64,000 bases of DNA, from assembly GCA_963989385.1 (NCBI GenBank), contig OZ022499.1:81209903-81273902 (forward strand), read 5' to 3'. The translations under genes were made by a program, and so were the position numbers. Of the stretch, positions 18,105 through 26,104 are shown in pieces. Position 1 is the first letter of the stretch, and every line of letters starts with the position of its first letter. The notes below the pieces were generated by a model, which was not told where the DNA came from, ran no database searches, and saw nothing but the letters and a program-made list of their open reading frames with translations. This DNA comes from Ctena decussata (Eukaryota > Mollusca > Bivalvia > Lucinida > Lucinidae).

Positions 18105-18563
18105 TTATAGTGTCAAAGCTTCAAATTTTACAGTCAATTCATCCATATCAATATCCATTGGTTCTTCCTGTGATGCCTGTTCAATTTCCATATTTTCTGT
18201 TGTTGTTGTTGTTGAGTTGATATCCATAGATTGTTCTCTCGAAGCCTCTTGAACATCTTTGAGTACGTTGCAAAGGTAAGTAATCACGTCCTCGTTGTTT
18301 GCCACATGAAGTAGCCATTGCTTATACTTCACAGGCGATGCGTCTAATATAGTGTTCATTATCAAAGCTGTTTCACACATGGCTTGTCGAAAGGTCATGA
18401 ATGTTTCATATCGTCCCAACCACGTTCTGAGTCCATCTTTTGACTTCAGAAATTCTGAACCTGTAGGTTGTAAGGATAGCGTGTGTTCAAGTGATCCTCG
18501 ATAAATGTCAAACTGTAAAATTCGACCTAACGATACTGGAGGAGATTTCTTGATCACGTTCAT
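18105..18563 (-). CDS. Unknown left-arm protein with acidic tail (152 aa)
   Basis: MNVIKKSPPVSLGRILQFD leads a mostly helical protein with the WLLHVANNEDVITYL module (about residues 83-97) shared with the 97-aa neighbour. Its acidic tail contains the repeated EPMDID/EQSMDIN-like segments. No domain is recognised. Its start lies about 80 bp from the 5'-truncated packaging ATPase on the opposite strand, so it flanks the likely deletion point that removed the ATPase N-terminus and possibly polymerase B. Confidence 0.65.
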   Translation of the reverse strand: MNVIKKSPPVSLGRILQFDIYRGSLEHTLSLQPTGSEFLKSKDGLRTWLGRYETFMTFRQAMCETALIMNTILDASPVKYKQWLLHVANNEDVITYLCNVLKDVQEASREQSMDINSTTTTTENMEIEQASQEEPMDIDMDELTVKFEALTL

Positions 18564-18593
18564 TGTTTTATTCCAAGTAGAAAGTCTGAATAG

Positions 18594-19294
18594 ACTGTTG
18601 GAAAACTTAGTGGTAATAATCTCTCTTCACTCTCGATAACTTGTTCATATGCGTCTCTGTTTCCAAATGACGACGACGATATTGTCACAGACACGAGTGA
18701 AACTCACTTGATTGTCTTTGACGATATGTTGGGCGACAAAGACGAAGAAAAAATTAAACTTTGGTTCACGAGGAAAGGTCATCACAGAAATGCAAGTGTT
18801 GTGTACATTACACAAAACTTGTTTCAGCAGAGTAAATCGACACGTACCATCAGTTTGAATGCCCATTACTTGATTTTGTTTCAAAGTCCAAGAGACAAAA
18901 TGCAAATTAAAGTTTTGGCGCAACAACTTCAAGCTCCACATTTGATTAAAATCTAAAAAAGTTTCTTCAAGAGCAGAGAATACATCCAGAAGTAGGAACA
19001 TGGGCCAGACTACGTAGTTTCGGCTAATAAAGCCTCGTCAGTGACCCTGACAATATCTGGTGACGAAACCAGAAAAAAGGCATACTGTAATTTCTTAATT
19101 TTAATTGGGCAGTCGATTCAAAGACTGAATGTCTGATGTCTGCCTTCAACGATGCCACTTCTAAGCCACATGGCTATTTACTGATCGATTTAAAACCAGA
19201 CACACCAAATCATTTGAGGTTTAGAACAGATATTTTTACAAACTGGTATACAAAATCGGATCAACAAGGTCCAGTTGTGTATTTTCCAGTATAA
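18594..19294 (+). pseudogene. ATP: Polinton packaging ATPase remnant (5' truncated, frameshifted)
   Basis: The segment around 18708-18956 encodes the Walker B-like LIVFDDML, then HHRNASVVYITQNLF and RTISLNAHYLILFQSPRD, typical of the C-terminal half of FtsK/HerA-type (A32-like) genome-packaging ATPases of Polintons and adintoviruses. A second segment in another frame (about 19142-19294) carries KPHGYLLIDLKPDTP and LRFRTDIF, the usual C-terminal end of this protein. The frame opens only after a TAG at 18591-18593, and no Walker A P-loop is present. The roughly 185 bp between the segments does not resemble the family. The ATPase is therefore broken by truncation and at least one frame change. 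Confidence 0.8.
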
Positions 19295-19300
19295 AATGGT

Positions 19301-20134
19301 ATGTTTGGTCTTACATGGATCAGAATGAAACCAGACATGGCTCAAAAAGCATCAGCAAACTTGATCAGGGCTCTCTACAATTTGAGTAGAGAGCATGATT
19401 CGAACAAAAGAAAAACTTTGCTTAATGCCGGGTTGATGGAAATGATCAAACGGTTTTCTTTAGCAGCTAGAAAAATAGCTGAAAATAAAATGAAATTACC
19501 AAAACAAACTCAAAAATTCATGGACAAACGCAAAGACGATGTTAGAAAACTAGCAAGTCCTTTGGTAAATGCAGATACAAAACGAGAAATCATTCTAAAA
19601 CCTGGTGGCGGTGGGTTTTTTGGTGGGGTGATAATCAGATCTCTCATTCGTTGGGACGGTAATAAAATACTTAGACGGTTTTCTCAGAAAAAGAAAGTGG
19701 GTAGAAAAGGTCCTAAAAAGTCTAAGAAAAAAACTGGCAAGAAAAAATCTCCAAAGAAAAAAACTCAGAGGAAAAAATCCCCTAAGACTAAATCAAGGAG
19801 AAAAATAAAAGTGAACGATAAGTTTGTCACTGTAAGAATTAAGAAACCTAGAAAACCTCCATCTCCTGTTGCAGGACCGTCAACTGCAAGAACTCCAAGT
19901 CCATTTACTCCTTCTACTCCAAACTCTAGTCTAAGAACTCCAAGTCCATTTTCTACTCGATTTTCTACTCCAAGTTCAAGTATCAGAAAAATAGGTGGAA
20001 GATTCACTCCTGCAAAAACACCTTCTCCATTTTCTACTCAATTTTCTACTCCAAACTCTAGTCTCAGAAAAATTGGTGAAAGACGCACTGCTGCAAAATC
20101 ACCTGCTCTAGAAATTTCTAGATTTTCCCTCTAA
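19301..20134 (+). CDS. Basic core-like protein with GG hydrophobic motif and S/T-P tail (277 aa)
   Basis: Helical N-terminal domain (residues 1-90), then KREIILKPGGGGFFGG and a hydrophobic segment (about 95-116). A very Lys/Arg-rich stretch (about 125-175) and repeated TPSPF/STPSSS segments, candidate proline-directed phosphorylation sites, follow. The order K...IL.xGG + hydrophobic + basic resembles virion core or membrane-active proteins of Polintons and adintoviruses; a DNA-condensing role is inferred. It is homologous to the broken gene at 20301 (aligned at the motif before and at the GG). A shifted frame continues the S/P-rich, basic character to a TAA at 20248-20250, so the C-terminus may be frameshifted by one indel near 20134. 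Confidence 0.75.
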   Translation: MFGLTWIRMKPDMAQKASANLIRALYNLSREHDSNKRKTLLNAGLMEMIKRFSLAARKIAENKMKLPKQTQKFMDKRKDDVRKLASPLVNADTKREIILKPGGGGFFGGVIIRSLIRWDGNKILRRFSQKKKVGRKGPKKSKKKTGKKKSPKKKTQRKKSPKTKSRRKIKVNDKFVTVRIKKPRKPPSPVAGPSTARTPSPFTPSTPNSSLRTPSPFSTRFSTPSSSIRKIGGRFTPAKTPSPFSTQFSTPNSSLRKIGERRTAAKSPALEISRFSL

Positions 20135-20244
20135 GGGCTTCTCCTCGAAGGAGTTCTTCTCCTGCAAACGAATATCTTCGTACTGCCAGAAAACATGGAT
20201 TTGAAGCTGCCATGAAACAGATGTTGGCTAAACGTAAACTTTCA

Positions 20245-20254
20245 CTATAAAAGG
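20245..20254 (+). promoter_or_regulatory. TATA box upstream of disrupted core-like gene
   Basis: CTATAAAAGG, a consensus TATA box, lies 47-56 bp before the ATG at 20301. It overlaps the TAA that ends the shifted tail of the preceding gene. Confidence 0.5.
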
Positions 20255-20300
20255 ACTTGGTTAACATGATATTTTACTAGTTTAATTCTTGACTGCTATC

Positions 20301-20671
20301 ATGGCTGCACGTAAGAAAAGAACATAAATCAAAAAGAAAAGAGGTTCACTGATTAAAAAGTATGGTCCTTTTCTGGAAGGACTTTGTAACATTCCATATC
20401 GGTTTCGTCAAAAAATTGTCAATGATTGTCCAAAAGAGATATTAGACTGTGTAGGGGAATGTTGTTTAAATCTTATAAAAGGCAATGTCAAACTCACAAA
20501 AGCTCAGAAAGAACAATTACGTTCTAGGAAGAATGATATTCGATTATTGTCTACAAAACGTGTTGCACTAGCAAACAAGAAAAAATTCTCAATCAGAAAG
20601 GTGGTGCACTCCTGGGTTTACTTTTAAAACCTTTGCTTGGTTCAGTCTTAGGATCTATTCTTAGTCAGTAA
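20301..20671 (+). pseudogene. Core-like GG-motif protein, disrupted paralog
   Basis: The ATG at 20301 is followed by an in-frame TAA at codon 9 (20325-20327). The same frame then reads RGSLIKKYGPFLEGL and LTKAQKEQLRSRKND, and after a one-base shift in an A-run near 20583 it reads ILNQKGGALLGLLLK up to TAA at 20669-20671. These motifs are characteristic of a small Polinton protein with a helical body and a hydrophobic GG tail. It parallels residues about 45-116 of the protein at 19301, so the two genes arose by duplication. A TATAAAAGG box lies about 55 bp upstream (20245-20254). The breaks could be real or assembly errors. Confidence 0.7.
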
Positions 20672-20681
20672 AAACATTGCA

Positions 20682-21506
20682 ATGGAAGGGCGTAAAATGG
20701 CCGTGGTACCATTTAAACTTTGGGAAGACATGAAACGCTGGAAAGAAGAACAAATTCAAAAACCAAGACTTCCACCCGATCCAAATGTTTCTGCGACGGC
20801 CAGTCTTCAAAGAGACTTGTCTTCGGTCATGGCCAACGAAGATTTGTCAGAGGCAGATAAATCTCAATTATTTGGTCAAACTTTACATAAATTTAAAACG
20901 GCACATCGCAAAGCACTGACAGAAACAAAACTTTCTCTTCCCGTAGAGCCTGAATCGAAAATTAATCAACGTATTTTTGATAGTGTTCCTACCACGATGC
21001 GAAAGAAAGCTAAATTATTGATATCTTGGCTAGAAAATAATCCTAACTTATCTTGGGACGAAGATGGGACGGTTAAGATGTATGGCAAACCGGTTGCAGG
21101 GTCTAATATCATAGATTTAGTCAATGATGTTTTAAGACAGAGAAAAGACACTGAGCCCAGGGGTTGGCAACCTTTTGCTGAGGCTCTTAGAGACATGAAC
21201 GTGCCTCAAGATTTTCTGGGAAATAAGAAACGATGGGAATGGATGCATCGTACTCCTCTTCAACACGAAGATGAAGAAGAGTATGTCACTCCTAAAACCA
21301 AACACCGACGCATGCCTACTCTTAAAAAAAGAACAAGTCCCGTTACACAATCGGTTAGAAAACACATCAAGAAAGACTTATCTCAAAGTTTGTCTGCCAC
21401 TAGAAAACATATCAGAGACGAACTGTTTACACCCAGTTCTATCAAACCTATAAAAGAAGAACTGTTTGAATCACCCAGAAAATGGTTATCTTATGATGAA
21501 CAATGA
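20682..21506 (+). CDS. Conserved Polinton protein of unknown function (274 aa)
   Basis: Starts MEGRKMAVVPFKLWEDMKRW. It contains LSEADKSQLFGQTLHKF, a VPTTMRKKAKLLISWLENNP segment, a LSWDEDGTVKMYGKPVAGSNI stretch with DLVNDVLRQRK, and a W-rich NKKRWEWMHR, before a charged C-terminal third with repeated RKHIKxxL(S/F) helices. This layout (helical domain, then SWD..G......GSNI..L) recurs in proteins encoded next to the integrase in many Polintons, but I know no assigned function; capsid scaffold or DNA-binding roles are guesses. Its TGA overlaps the integrase start in ATGA at 21503-21506, showing compact viral-style packing. Confidence 0.8.
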   Translation: MEGRKMAVVPFKLWEDMKRWKEEQIQKPRLPPDPNVSATASLQRDLSSVMANEDLSEADKSQLFGQTLHKFKTAHRKALTETKLSLPVEPESKINQRIFDSVPTTMRKKAKLLISWLENNPNLSWDEDGTVKMYGKPVAGSNIIDLVNDVLRQRKDTEPRGWQPFAEALRDMNVPQDFLGNKKRWEWMHRTPLQHEDEEEYVTPKTKHRRMPTLKKRTSPVTQSVRKHIKKDLSQSLSATRKHIRDELFTPSSIKPIKEELFESPRKWLSYDEQ

Positions 21507-22576
21507 ATAAATTATTATCTAAACTTTATTACGATCCTAAAAGTCCCGTGGGATATACGGGGTTGCAAGCTTTGTATAAAGCAGCAAAGAAAATTTCAAA
21601 GAAAATCAAACTTGACGATGTGAAAACTTGGTTGAGAAAACAACAAACTTACACTTTGCACAAACCCATACGTAGAAAATTTGTGCGTCGCAAAACTGTG
21701 GTGGCAGGAATAGATTATCAATGGCAGGGAGATTTGGCGGACGTATCTAGTATGGCAAAATATAACGACAAATATCGTTACTTGCTCTGTTTGATAGACG
21801 TATTTTCAAAATACGCCTGGGTTGTACCGATCAAAGACAAATCTGGAAAAACTTTGGTGGAAGCTTTTAAATCTGTTTTGAAACATGGACGTATTCCAAA
21901 AAGTTTGCAAACTGACAAAGGTACGGAATTCAAAAATAAAGAGTTTCAAAAGTTCTTGAAATCTAAAAATATTCATTTTTTCACGACAGAAAATCCAGAA
22001 ACAAAAGCAAGTATTGTAGAAAGGTTTCAAAGAACTCTGAAAAGTCGCATGTGGAAATATTTTACTCATAATCGTACACTGAAATATGTCGACGTACTTC
22101 CAAAATTAGTTCACGGGTACAATCATGCTTATCATCGCAGCATTAAACGTACGCCTGCATCTGTCGATGTCAAAAATGAAGTTCAAGTATCCCAAATTTT
22201 GTACGGCAAAAAGCAAAAAGTTGCAAGTCCAGAATTAAGAGTGGGTGATTTTGTGCGCATCAACAAAACAAAACGCACTTTTGAAAAAGGTTATTTACCA
22301 AACTGGACGCAAGAATTGTTTAAGGTTAGGGGTGTCATACAAAGTCAGAGTCCCGTTACCTATAAAATAGAAGATCTAGACGGGGAACTCATAAAAGGTA
22401 CTTTTTATTCGCAAGAATTACAACGTGTGGACAAAGATCAAATTTACGAAATAGAATCTGTCTTAGATCGTCGTAAACGAAAAGTTGGGAAAAAGTGGGT
22501 CAAAGAAATTAAAGTTCACTGGAAAGGCTATCCATCCAAATTTGACAGTTGGATTTTGGAATCCGATCTTGTATAA
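21503..22576 (+). CDS. INT: Polinton retrovirus-like integrase with chromodomain (357 aa)
   Basis: RNase H-fold integrase that cuts and joins the element's TIR ends into host DNA. The N-terminal YYDPKSPVGYTG and a TLHKPIRRKF linker are Polinton-typical. The catalytic DDE triad is visible as D77 in WQGDL, D138 in LQTDKG and E173 in VERFQR, with 34 residues between the last two. DVFSKYAWVVPI lies between the first two. The C-terminal chromodomain (about residues 312-357) has YEIESVLDRR, VHWKGYPSKFDSWI and ESDLV, suggesting targeting to methylated histone tails. Full length and uninterrupted, so possibly active; it could mobilise related defective copies in trans. The start overlaps the previous gene's stop by ATGA. 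Confidence 0.95.
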   Translation: MNKLLSKLYYDPKSPVGYTGLQALYKAAKKISKKIKLDDVKTWLRKQQTYTLHKPIRRKFVRRKTVVAGIDYQWQGDLADVSSMAKYNDKYRYLLCLIDVFSKYAWVVPIKDKSGKTLVEAFKSVLKHGRIPKSLQTDKGTEFKNKEFQKFLKSKNIHFFTTENPETKASIVERFQRTLKSRMWKYFTHNRTLKYVDVLPKLVHGYNHAYHRSIKRTPASVDVKNEVQVSQILYGKKQKVASPELRVGDFVRINKTKRTFEKGYLPNWTQELFKVRGVIQSQSPVTYKIEDLDGELIKGTFYSQELQRVDKDQIYEIESVLDRRKRKVGKKWVKEIKVHWKGYPSKFDSWILESDLV

Positions 22577-22586
22577 AAACACGAAC

Positions 22587-22865
22587 ATGAATTTTAAATC
22601 TTCAGTCATAAGAAGGGACACGGATTCTTTGCAATCTTCTGAAAGTTTAGCCAAATTACCCAAAAATAGATTGACATTTTTATCTCAAATCATTATCGTT
22701 TATGCCATCATCATCACTTCCCTAGTTCAAATCAGTCTTCAAAGTCCCGATAAAGAATTGTGGTTGATTTTATTGAGTAGTTCTGTCTGTTATATTCTGC
22801 CTTCCCCAGGGTTAAAATTCAGAAAACGTAGTTGTTTTGAAGAAACTTCCAAACAAGCACCATGA
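22587..22865 (+). CDS. Small two-span membrane protein of the Polinton (92 aa)
   Basis: Starts at ATG 22587 (MNFKSSVIRRDTD), 11 nt after the integrase stop. Two hydrophobic segments, FLSQIIIVYAIIITSLVQI and LWLILLSSSVCYILPSP, are separated by the short polar QSPDKE. The ELWxxLLSS..xYILPSP end is a pattern I recall from small membrane proteins of Polintons and adintoviruses. Its role, perhaps in virion or cell membranes, is unknown. Its TGA overlaps the minor capsid start as ATGA at 22862-22865. Confidence 0.75.
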   Translation: MNFKSSVIRRDTDSLQSSESLAKLPKNRLTFLSQIIIVYAIIITSLVQISLQSPDKELWLILLSSSVCYILPSPGLKFRKRSCFEETSKQAP

Positions 22866-23702
22866 CAGGGTTTTATTTGACATTGTTAAGTGACAGTTCA
22901 ATGACGACTTTTCCTGACAATACACAAAGTTCTTTTACTGTCAGATTAGATCATCCCATCAACATCGAAAAAGAAAAGTGGGAAGTTGCTTTGGTAGAAA
23001 TGATTACACCAACTCAAGTCATGAATATCTCGGATGAAAACAATTTTTTCTACTTGAGATTTTACGATAAAGTCTTAGCTCAAGAATTCGGAGTAGAAAT
23101 ATGAGCGAGAACTGTACGGAAGACAACACCTGCGCAGAATACGTGCTGAAAATTCCCAAAGGAAATTACAGTTCCCCACAACATTTGGTGGAAGAAATAC
23201 AAGGCATCATCGATACACGTTTCGGAATTGCTTTGAGACGTGTTAATGTTCGATAGAAATGAGTTATGGCAACAACAGTAAACGTGTCAAAATATTTTGC
23301 AATGATCCCAATACCGTCAGACTACTATTTCCAAAGCTACTTGGGGAGAAATTAGGGATAAATCCAAAAATGTCAGAACGACCCATCGGAAACGAAAGAC
23401 ATGCTTTTAGATACGAAGTAGATTTGAACACGACTAATAATCAACTGTACGTTTATTCGGATATTGCCAGTTACACTTACGTAGGTGACATAACTGCTCC
23501 TATTCTGCGAGTTGTTCCATTTGAGATTTCAAAACGCTCTCATCATTCTCATCAAGAGTTTGTCAACTTGCATTACGTTCCAGTGGCAAAATCATTCATA
23601 GATCAAGTTCACATAAGTATAAAAGGCGATACGGGAATAGATATTCCATTTATCACGGGAAAGTCTTTGATCAAGTTACATTTCAGACTCAAAGATAATT
23701 AG
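22862..23702 (+). pseudogene. mCP: Polinton minor capsid (penton-like) gene, split by two frameshifts
   Basis: Three consecutive segments in three frames (22862-23104, about 23101-23256, 23259-23702) together cover a single-jelly-roll minor capsid protein of the Polinton family. The first has FPDNTQSSFTVRL and WEVALVEMITP, the second LKIPKGNYSSPQHLVEEI, the third VYSDIASYTYVGD, APILRVVPF and IPFITGKSLIKLHFR, in the order seen in intact relatives. Frame changes fall near 23101 and 23254. Such proteins form the capsid vertices. Each break is one indel and could be natural decay or a sequencing error; as it stands the protein cannot be made in one piece. Confidence 0.8.
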
Positions 23703-23710
23703 CCAATAAA

Positions 23711-24190
23711 ATGTATTTCCAAACTTGTGGTGTAGTGTGTCAACATGGATCGGGTGGAAATAACTTTCCAGTTTACAGAGGTGTATCGAGACAGTACGGT
23801 TATGGTTTAGGGTCCATGTTTAAAACTGCCTTGAGAACGGTCATGCCAATCTTAAAACCTGTTGCAAAAGCAGGTTTACAAAGTATCAAACATGTAGCCA
23901 AAGATCAAGGAATTCATGCACTTCGCGACATCATGGATGGTCAAAATATCAAACAAGTTTTAAAAAGTAGAGGTAAATCAGCTTTAAAATCTTTGGGAAA
24001 ATCTGCTTTAGATCATTTGGCTTCGGGAGCTATAAAATCAAGCCAGAAACGTAGAAAAACTCAGTCTAAGACAAATCGTCGAACTGTTCACAACAAACTG
24101 CAAAAAGGTAGAGGTAGAAAGAATTCTGTAAACAGAGCCATAAGGAAAAAATATTCAAATCTAAAATTTGATCGCGATATTTTTGACTAA
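23711..24190 (+). CDS. Basic minor virion-like protein of the Polinton (159 aa)
   Basis: N-terminal GNNFPVYRGVSRQYGYGLGS then an amphipathic helix (FKTALRTVMPILKPVAKAG) and repeated Lys/Ser-rich helices (KSRGKSALKSLGKSALDHLASG), ending in a strongly basic region (SSQKRRKTQSKTNRR, KGRGRKNS). It resembles Polinton/adintovirus proteins lying just before the major capsid gene that have been compared with adenovirus core or membrane-lytic minor proteins; DNA binding or membrane activity is inferred. It starts 8 nt after the minor capsid stop and ends 2 nt before the major capsid start. Confidence 0.75.
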   Translation: MYFQTCGVVCQHGSGGNNFPVYRGVSRQYGYGLGSMFKTALRTVMPILKPVAKAGLQSIKHVAKDQGIHALRDIMDGQNIKQVLKSRGKSALKSLGKSALDHLASGAIKSSQKRRKTQSKTNRRTVHNKLQKGRGRKNSVNRAIRKKYSNLKFDRDIFD

Positions 24191-24192
24191 AA

Positions 24193-25488
24193 ATGATGCA
24201 AAGTGGATCTTGTGAATGTAGCAAGTCTGAATTAGACATGCAAACTGTTCCTCCAACTCTGACCACCATGCAAGATTCTCAGTGGATAGATTATCATCCA
24301 ATAGCTTCACTAGACAGTTATCATGCACCCATCGAATTTGTGGTACCAGGCCATACGGAATATTACACTGATTTATCACAAACTTATTTGTACTTGAAAT
24401 TCAGGATTTTGAGAGCAAATGGTGACGATCTTGAGGCTAATAAAAAAGTTGCTCCCACCAACAACTTCTTTCACAGTATGTTTAGTGGAATTGATCTATA
24501 TCTTAACAATAAACTGGTGACGAGTAACATGGATACGTATCCCTACAGGGCTTACATTGAAAACTTGTTTTCTTTTGGATCTGATGTGAAAGACAATCAA
24601 CTTAAAGCTGCAGAATTTTGGTACGAAGATGAACCTGGTCACTTTGAAGATTTTGGTCATGGCAATGTAACAGCCCGCATAAATCCTTTCAAACTAAGTA
24701 AACCTATGGAACTTCAAGGTCGTTTACATCTAGATTTGGCCATGCAGGAAAAATATTTGCCTAATGGAATAGAATTAAGACTTCGTCTCAATCGAGCTTC
24801 TCCTCAATTTTGTATCATGTCTGAGGATGAGTACCCTGTTATGGTTAAGATCGATGCAGCAGTCTTATCGGTTCGCAATGTTCAACTTTTGCCAGCCATA
24901 GCCAATGATCTCAATCAAACTATTGCACATCACAATGCGAAATTTCCCATACGGCGTGTAGAAGTTAAGACATTTACCATAGGCACAGGTCTTAGATCAA
25001 AAGTCGAGGACCACTTGTTTCAGGGACAACTTCCAAAGCGATTGTTCATTGGCATGGTAGATAATGCAACATTCAATGGATCGTTACTCACAAATCATTT
25101 CAACTTCCAACATTTCGGTCTCAGCAAACTTGAAGTGAGTTGTGACGGTCACAGCATTTATGGAAAACCATTTGAACCGAAATTTAAGTTAGATCAATAT
25201 CTCAGATCTTACATGTCTCTGTATCAAGCTTTGGGCAGTCAAAATCAGATTCAGAATTGTAACATCGACTACGACGACTACAAAGGTGGATACTGCTTCT
25301 GGGGATACGATTTCACGCCAGACCAAGGAGCCGATCAGAGCCATCTACATCCTATAAAAACTGGCAACCTGCGAGTGGAACTTCAGTTTGCAAAAGCACT
25401 CGTCAAGACCATCAACGTCAAAGTATATGCAGAGTTTGACAACCTGGTAGAAATCAACGGTTTGAGAGAAGTCATCACAGACTACTGA
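24193..25488 (+). CDS. MCP: Polinton major capsid protein (hexon-like, 431 aa)
   Basis: Matches the F54H12.2-like family widespread in invertebrate Polintons, taken as the hexon-like double jelly-roll capsid protein. Visible signatures are the Cys-bearing N-terminus (CECSKSELD), IEFVVPGHTEYYTDLSQT, TNNFFHSMFSGIDLYLNNK, DTYPYRAYIENLFSFG, a mid-protein LPNGIELRLRLNRA and a C-terminal GNLRVELQFAKAL...TINVKVYAEFDN. Beta-strand-rich and full length with no break. It forms the capsid shell in virus-like particles. The adjacent minor capsid gene is broken, so this copy alone could not assemble a complete capsid. Confidence 0.85.
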   Translation: MMQSGSCECSKSELDMQTVPPTLTTMQDSQWIDYHPIASLDSYHAPIEFVVPGHTEYYTDLSQTYLYLKFRILRANGDDLEANKKVAPTNNFFHSMFSGIDLYLNNKLVTSNMDTYPYRAYIENLFSFGSDVKDNQLKAAEFWYEDEPGHFEDFGHGNVTARINPFKLSKPMELQGRLHLDLAMQEKYLPNGIELRLRLNRASPQFCIMSEDEYPVMVKIDAAVLSVRNVQLLPAIANDLNQTIAHHNAKFPIRRVEVKTFTIGTGLRSKVEDHLFQGQLPKRLFIGMVDNATFNGSLLTNHFNFQHFGLSKLEVSCDGHSIYGKPFEPKFKLDQYLRSYMSLYQALGSQNQIQNCNIDYDDYKGGYCFWGYDFTPDQGADQSHLHPIKTGNLRVELQFAKALVKTINVKVYAEFDNLVEINGLREVITDY

Positions 25489-25492
25489 GACC

Positions 25493-26080
25493 ATGATTAA
25501 AGGATACTTCGTAGAACAAGAACTGAAGTTTAGAGTGGAATGCTTCGAACAACTACATGGATCCTACTCTGACGAAATTGGTTCCTTGGAGGACGAACTC
25601 GAACAGCTGTTACACCCAAAGATCAGATCTGTGTGTGATGAAAATGGAGAACTGCTAGAACAATTTGATGTGCCACCACCAAAAACATTTATTGGCAAGG
25701 ACAAGACTGCTTTGATATTTGCGATGCTAAAGAACCTGAGAATAGCTGTCAGAGAATATGCTCAACACGAGTGTGAAGGTTGCAGAATAGATCATCCCAG
25801 CCAGAAAAATCACATGCTCTGTCTAGGAGCCGGAGATGATTGGATAAGAGACTTACACTATCACGAACCGGCATTAGCATGTCTCAACATCTACGATGTC
25901 ATCAAAGACTGGAACCATGAACTGTGCCTAAAATTTGGCTTAAAAGACACTGGAGATGCAAGAGGCATGAGTCATCTCACGCCGGAAGAAGCCGTGGAAG
26001 CCTATAAAAACTGGATGTTTCTGAAGAAAAACCAATACTGCTCTCCAATGAATGAAGACTGGAAAAATACTGGGAACTGA
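25493..26080 (+). CDS. Conserved Polinton Cys/His protein of unknown function (195 aa)
   Basis: Starts 4 nt after the capsid stop. A helical acidic N-terminal half (LEDELEQLLHP) leads to a central HECEGCRIDHPSQKNHMLC (about residues 93-111), a CxxC...H...H..C set that could bind one metal ion, and a C-terminal helical part (NIYDVIKDWNHEL, EEAVEAYKNWMFL). CxxC...DHPSQ..H..C proteins commonly lie between capsid and protease genes in invertebrate Polintons, but I know of no assigned function. Intact. Confidence 0.78.
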   Translation: MIKGYFVEQELKFRVECFEQLHGSYSDEIGSLEDELEQLLHPKIRSVCDENGELLEQFDVPPPKTFIGKDKTALIFAMLKNLRIAVREYAQHECEGCRIDHPSQKNHMLCLGAGDDWIRDLHYHEPALACLNIYDVIKDWNHELCLKFGLKDTGDARGMSHLTPEEAVEAYKNWMFLKKNQYCSPMNEDWKNTGN

Positions 26081-26104
26081 GAATCTTAGACTCCTACAAC
26101 AGGG

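Noticed and set aside
15219..18563. DNA polymerase B on the left arm
   Set aside because: Looked for polymerase B motifs (such as YGDTDS-like) and a long frame; only short accessory genes are present.
18645..19001. 118-codon - strand frame over the ATPase remnant
   Set aside because: Shadow; the + strand carries clear packaging-ATPase motifs.
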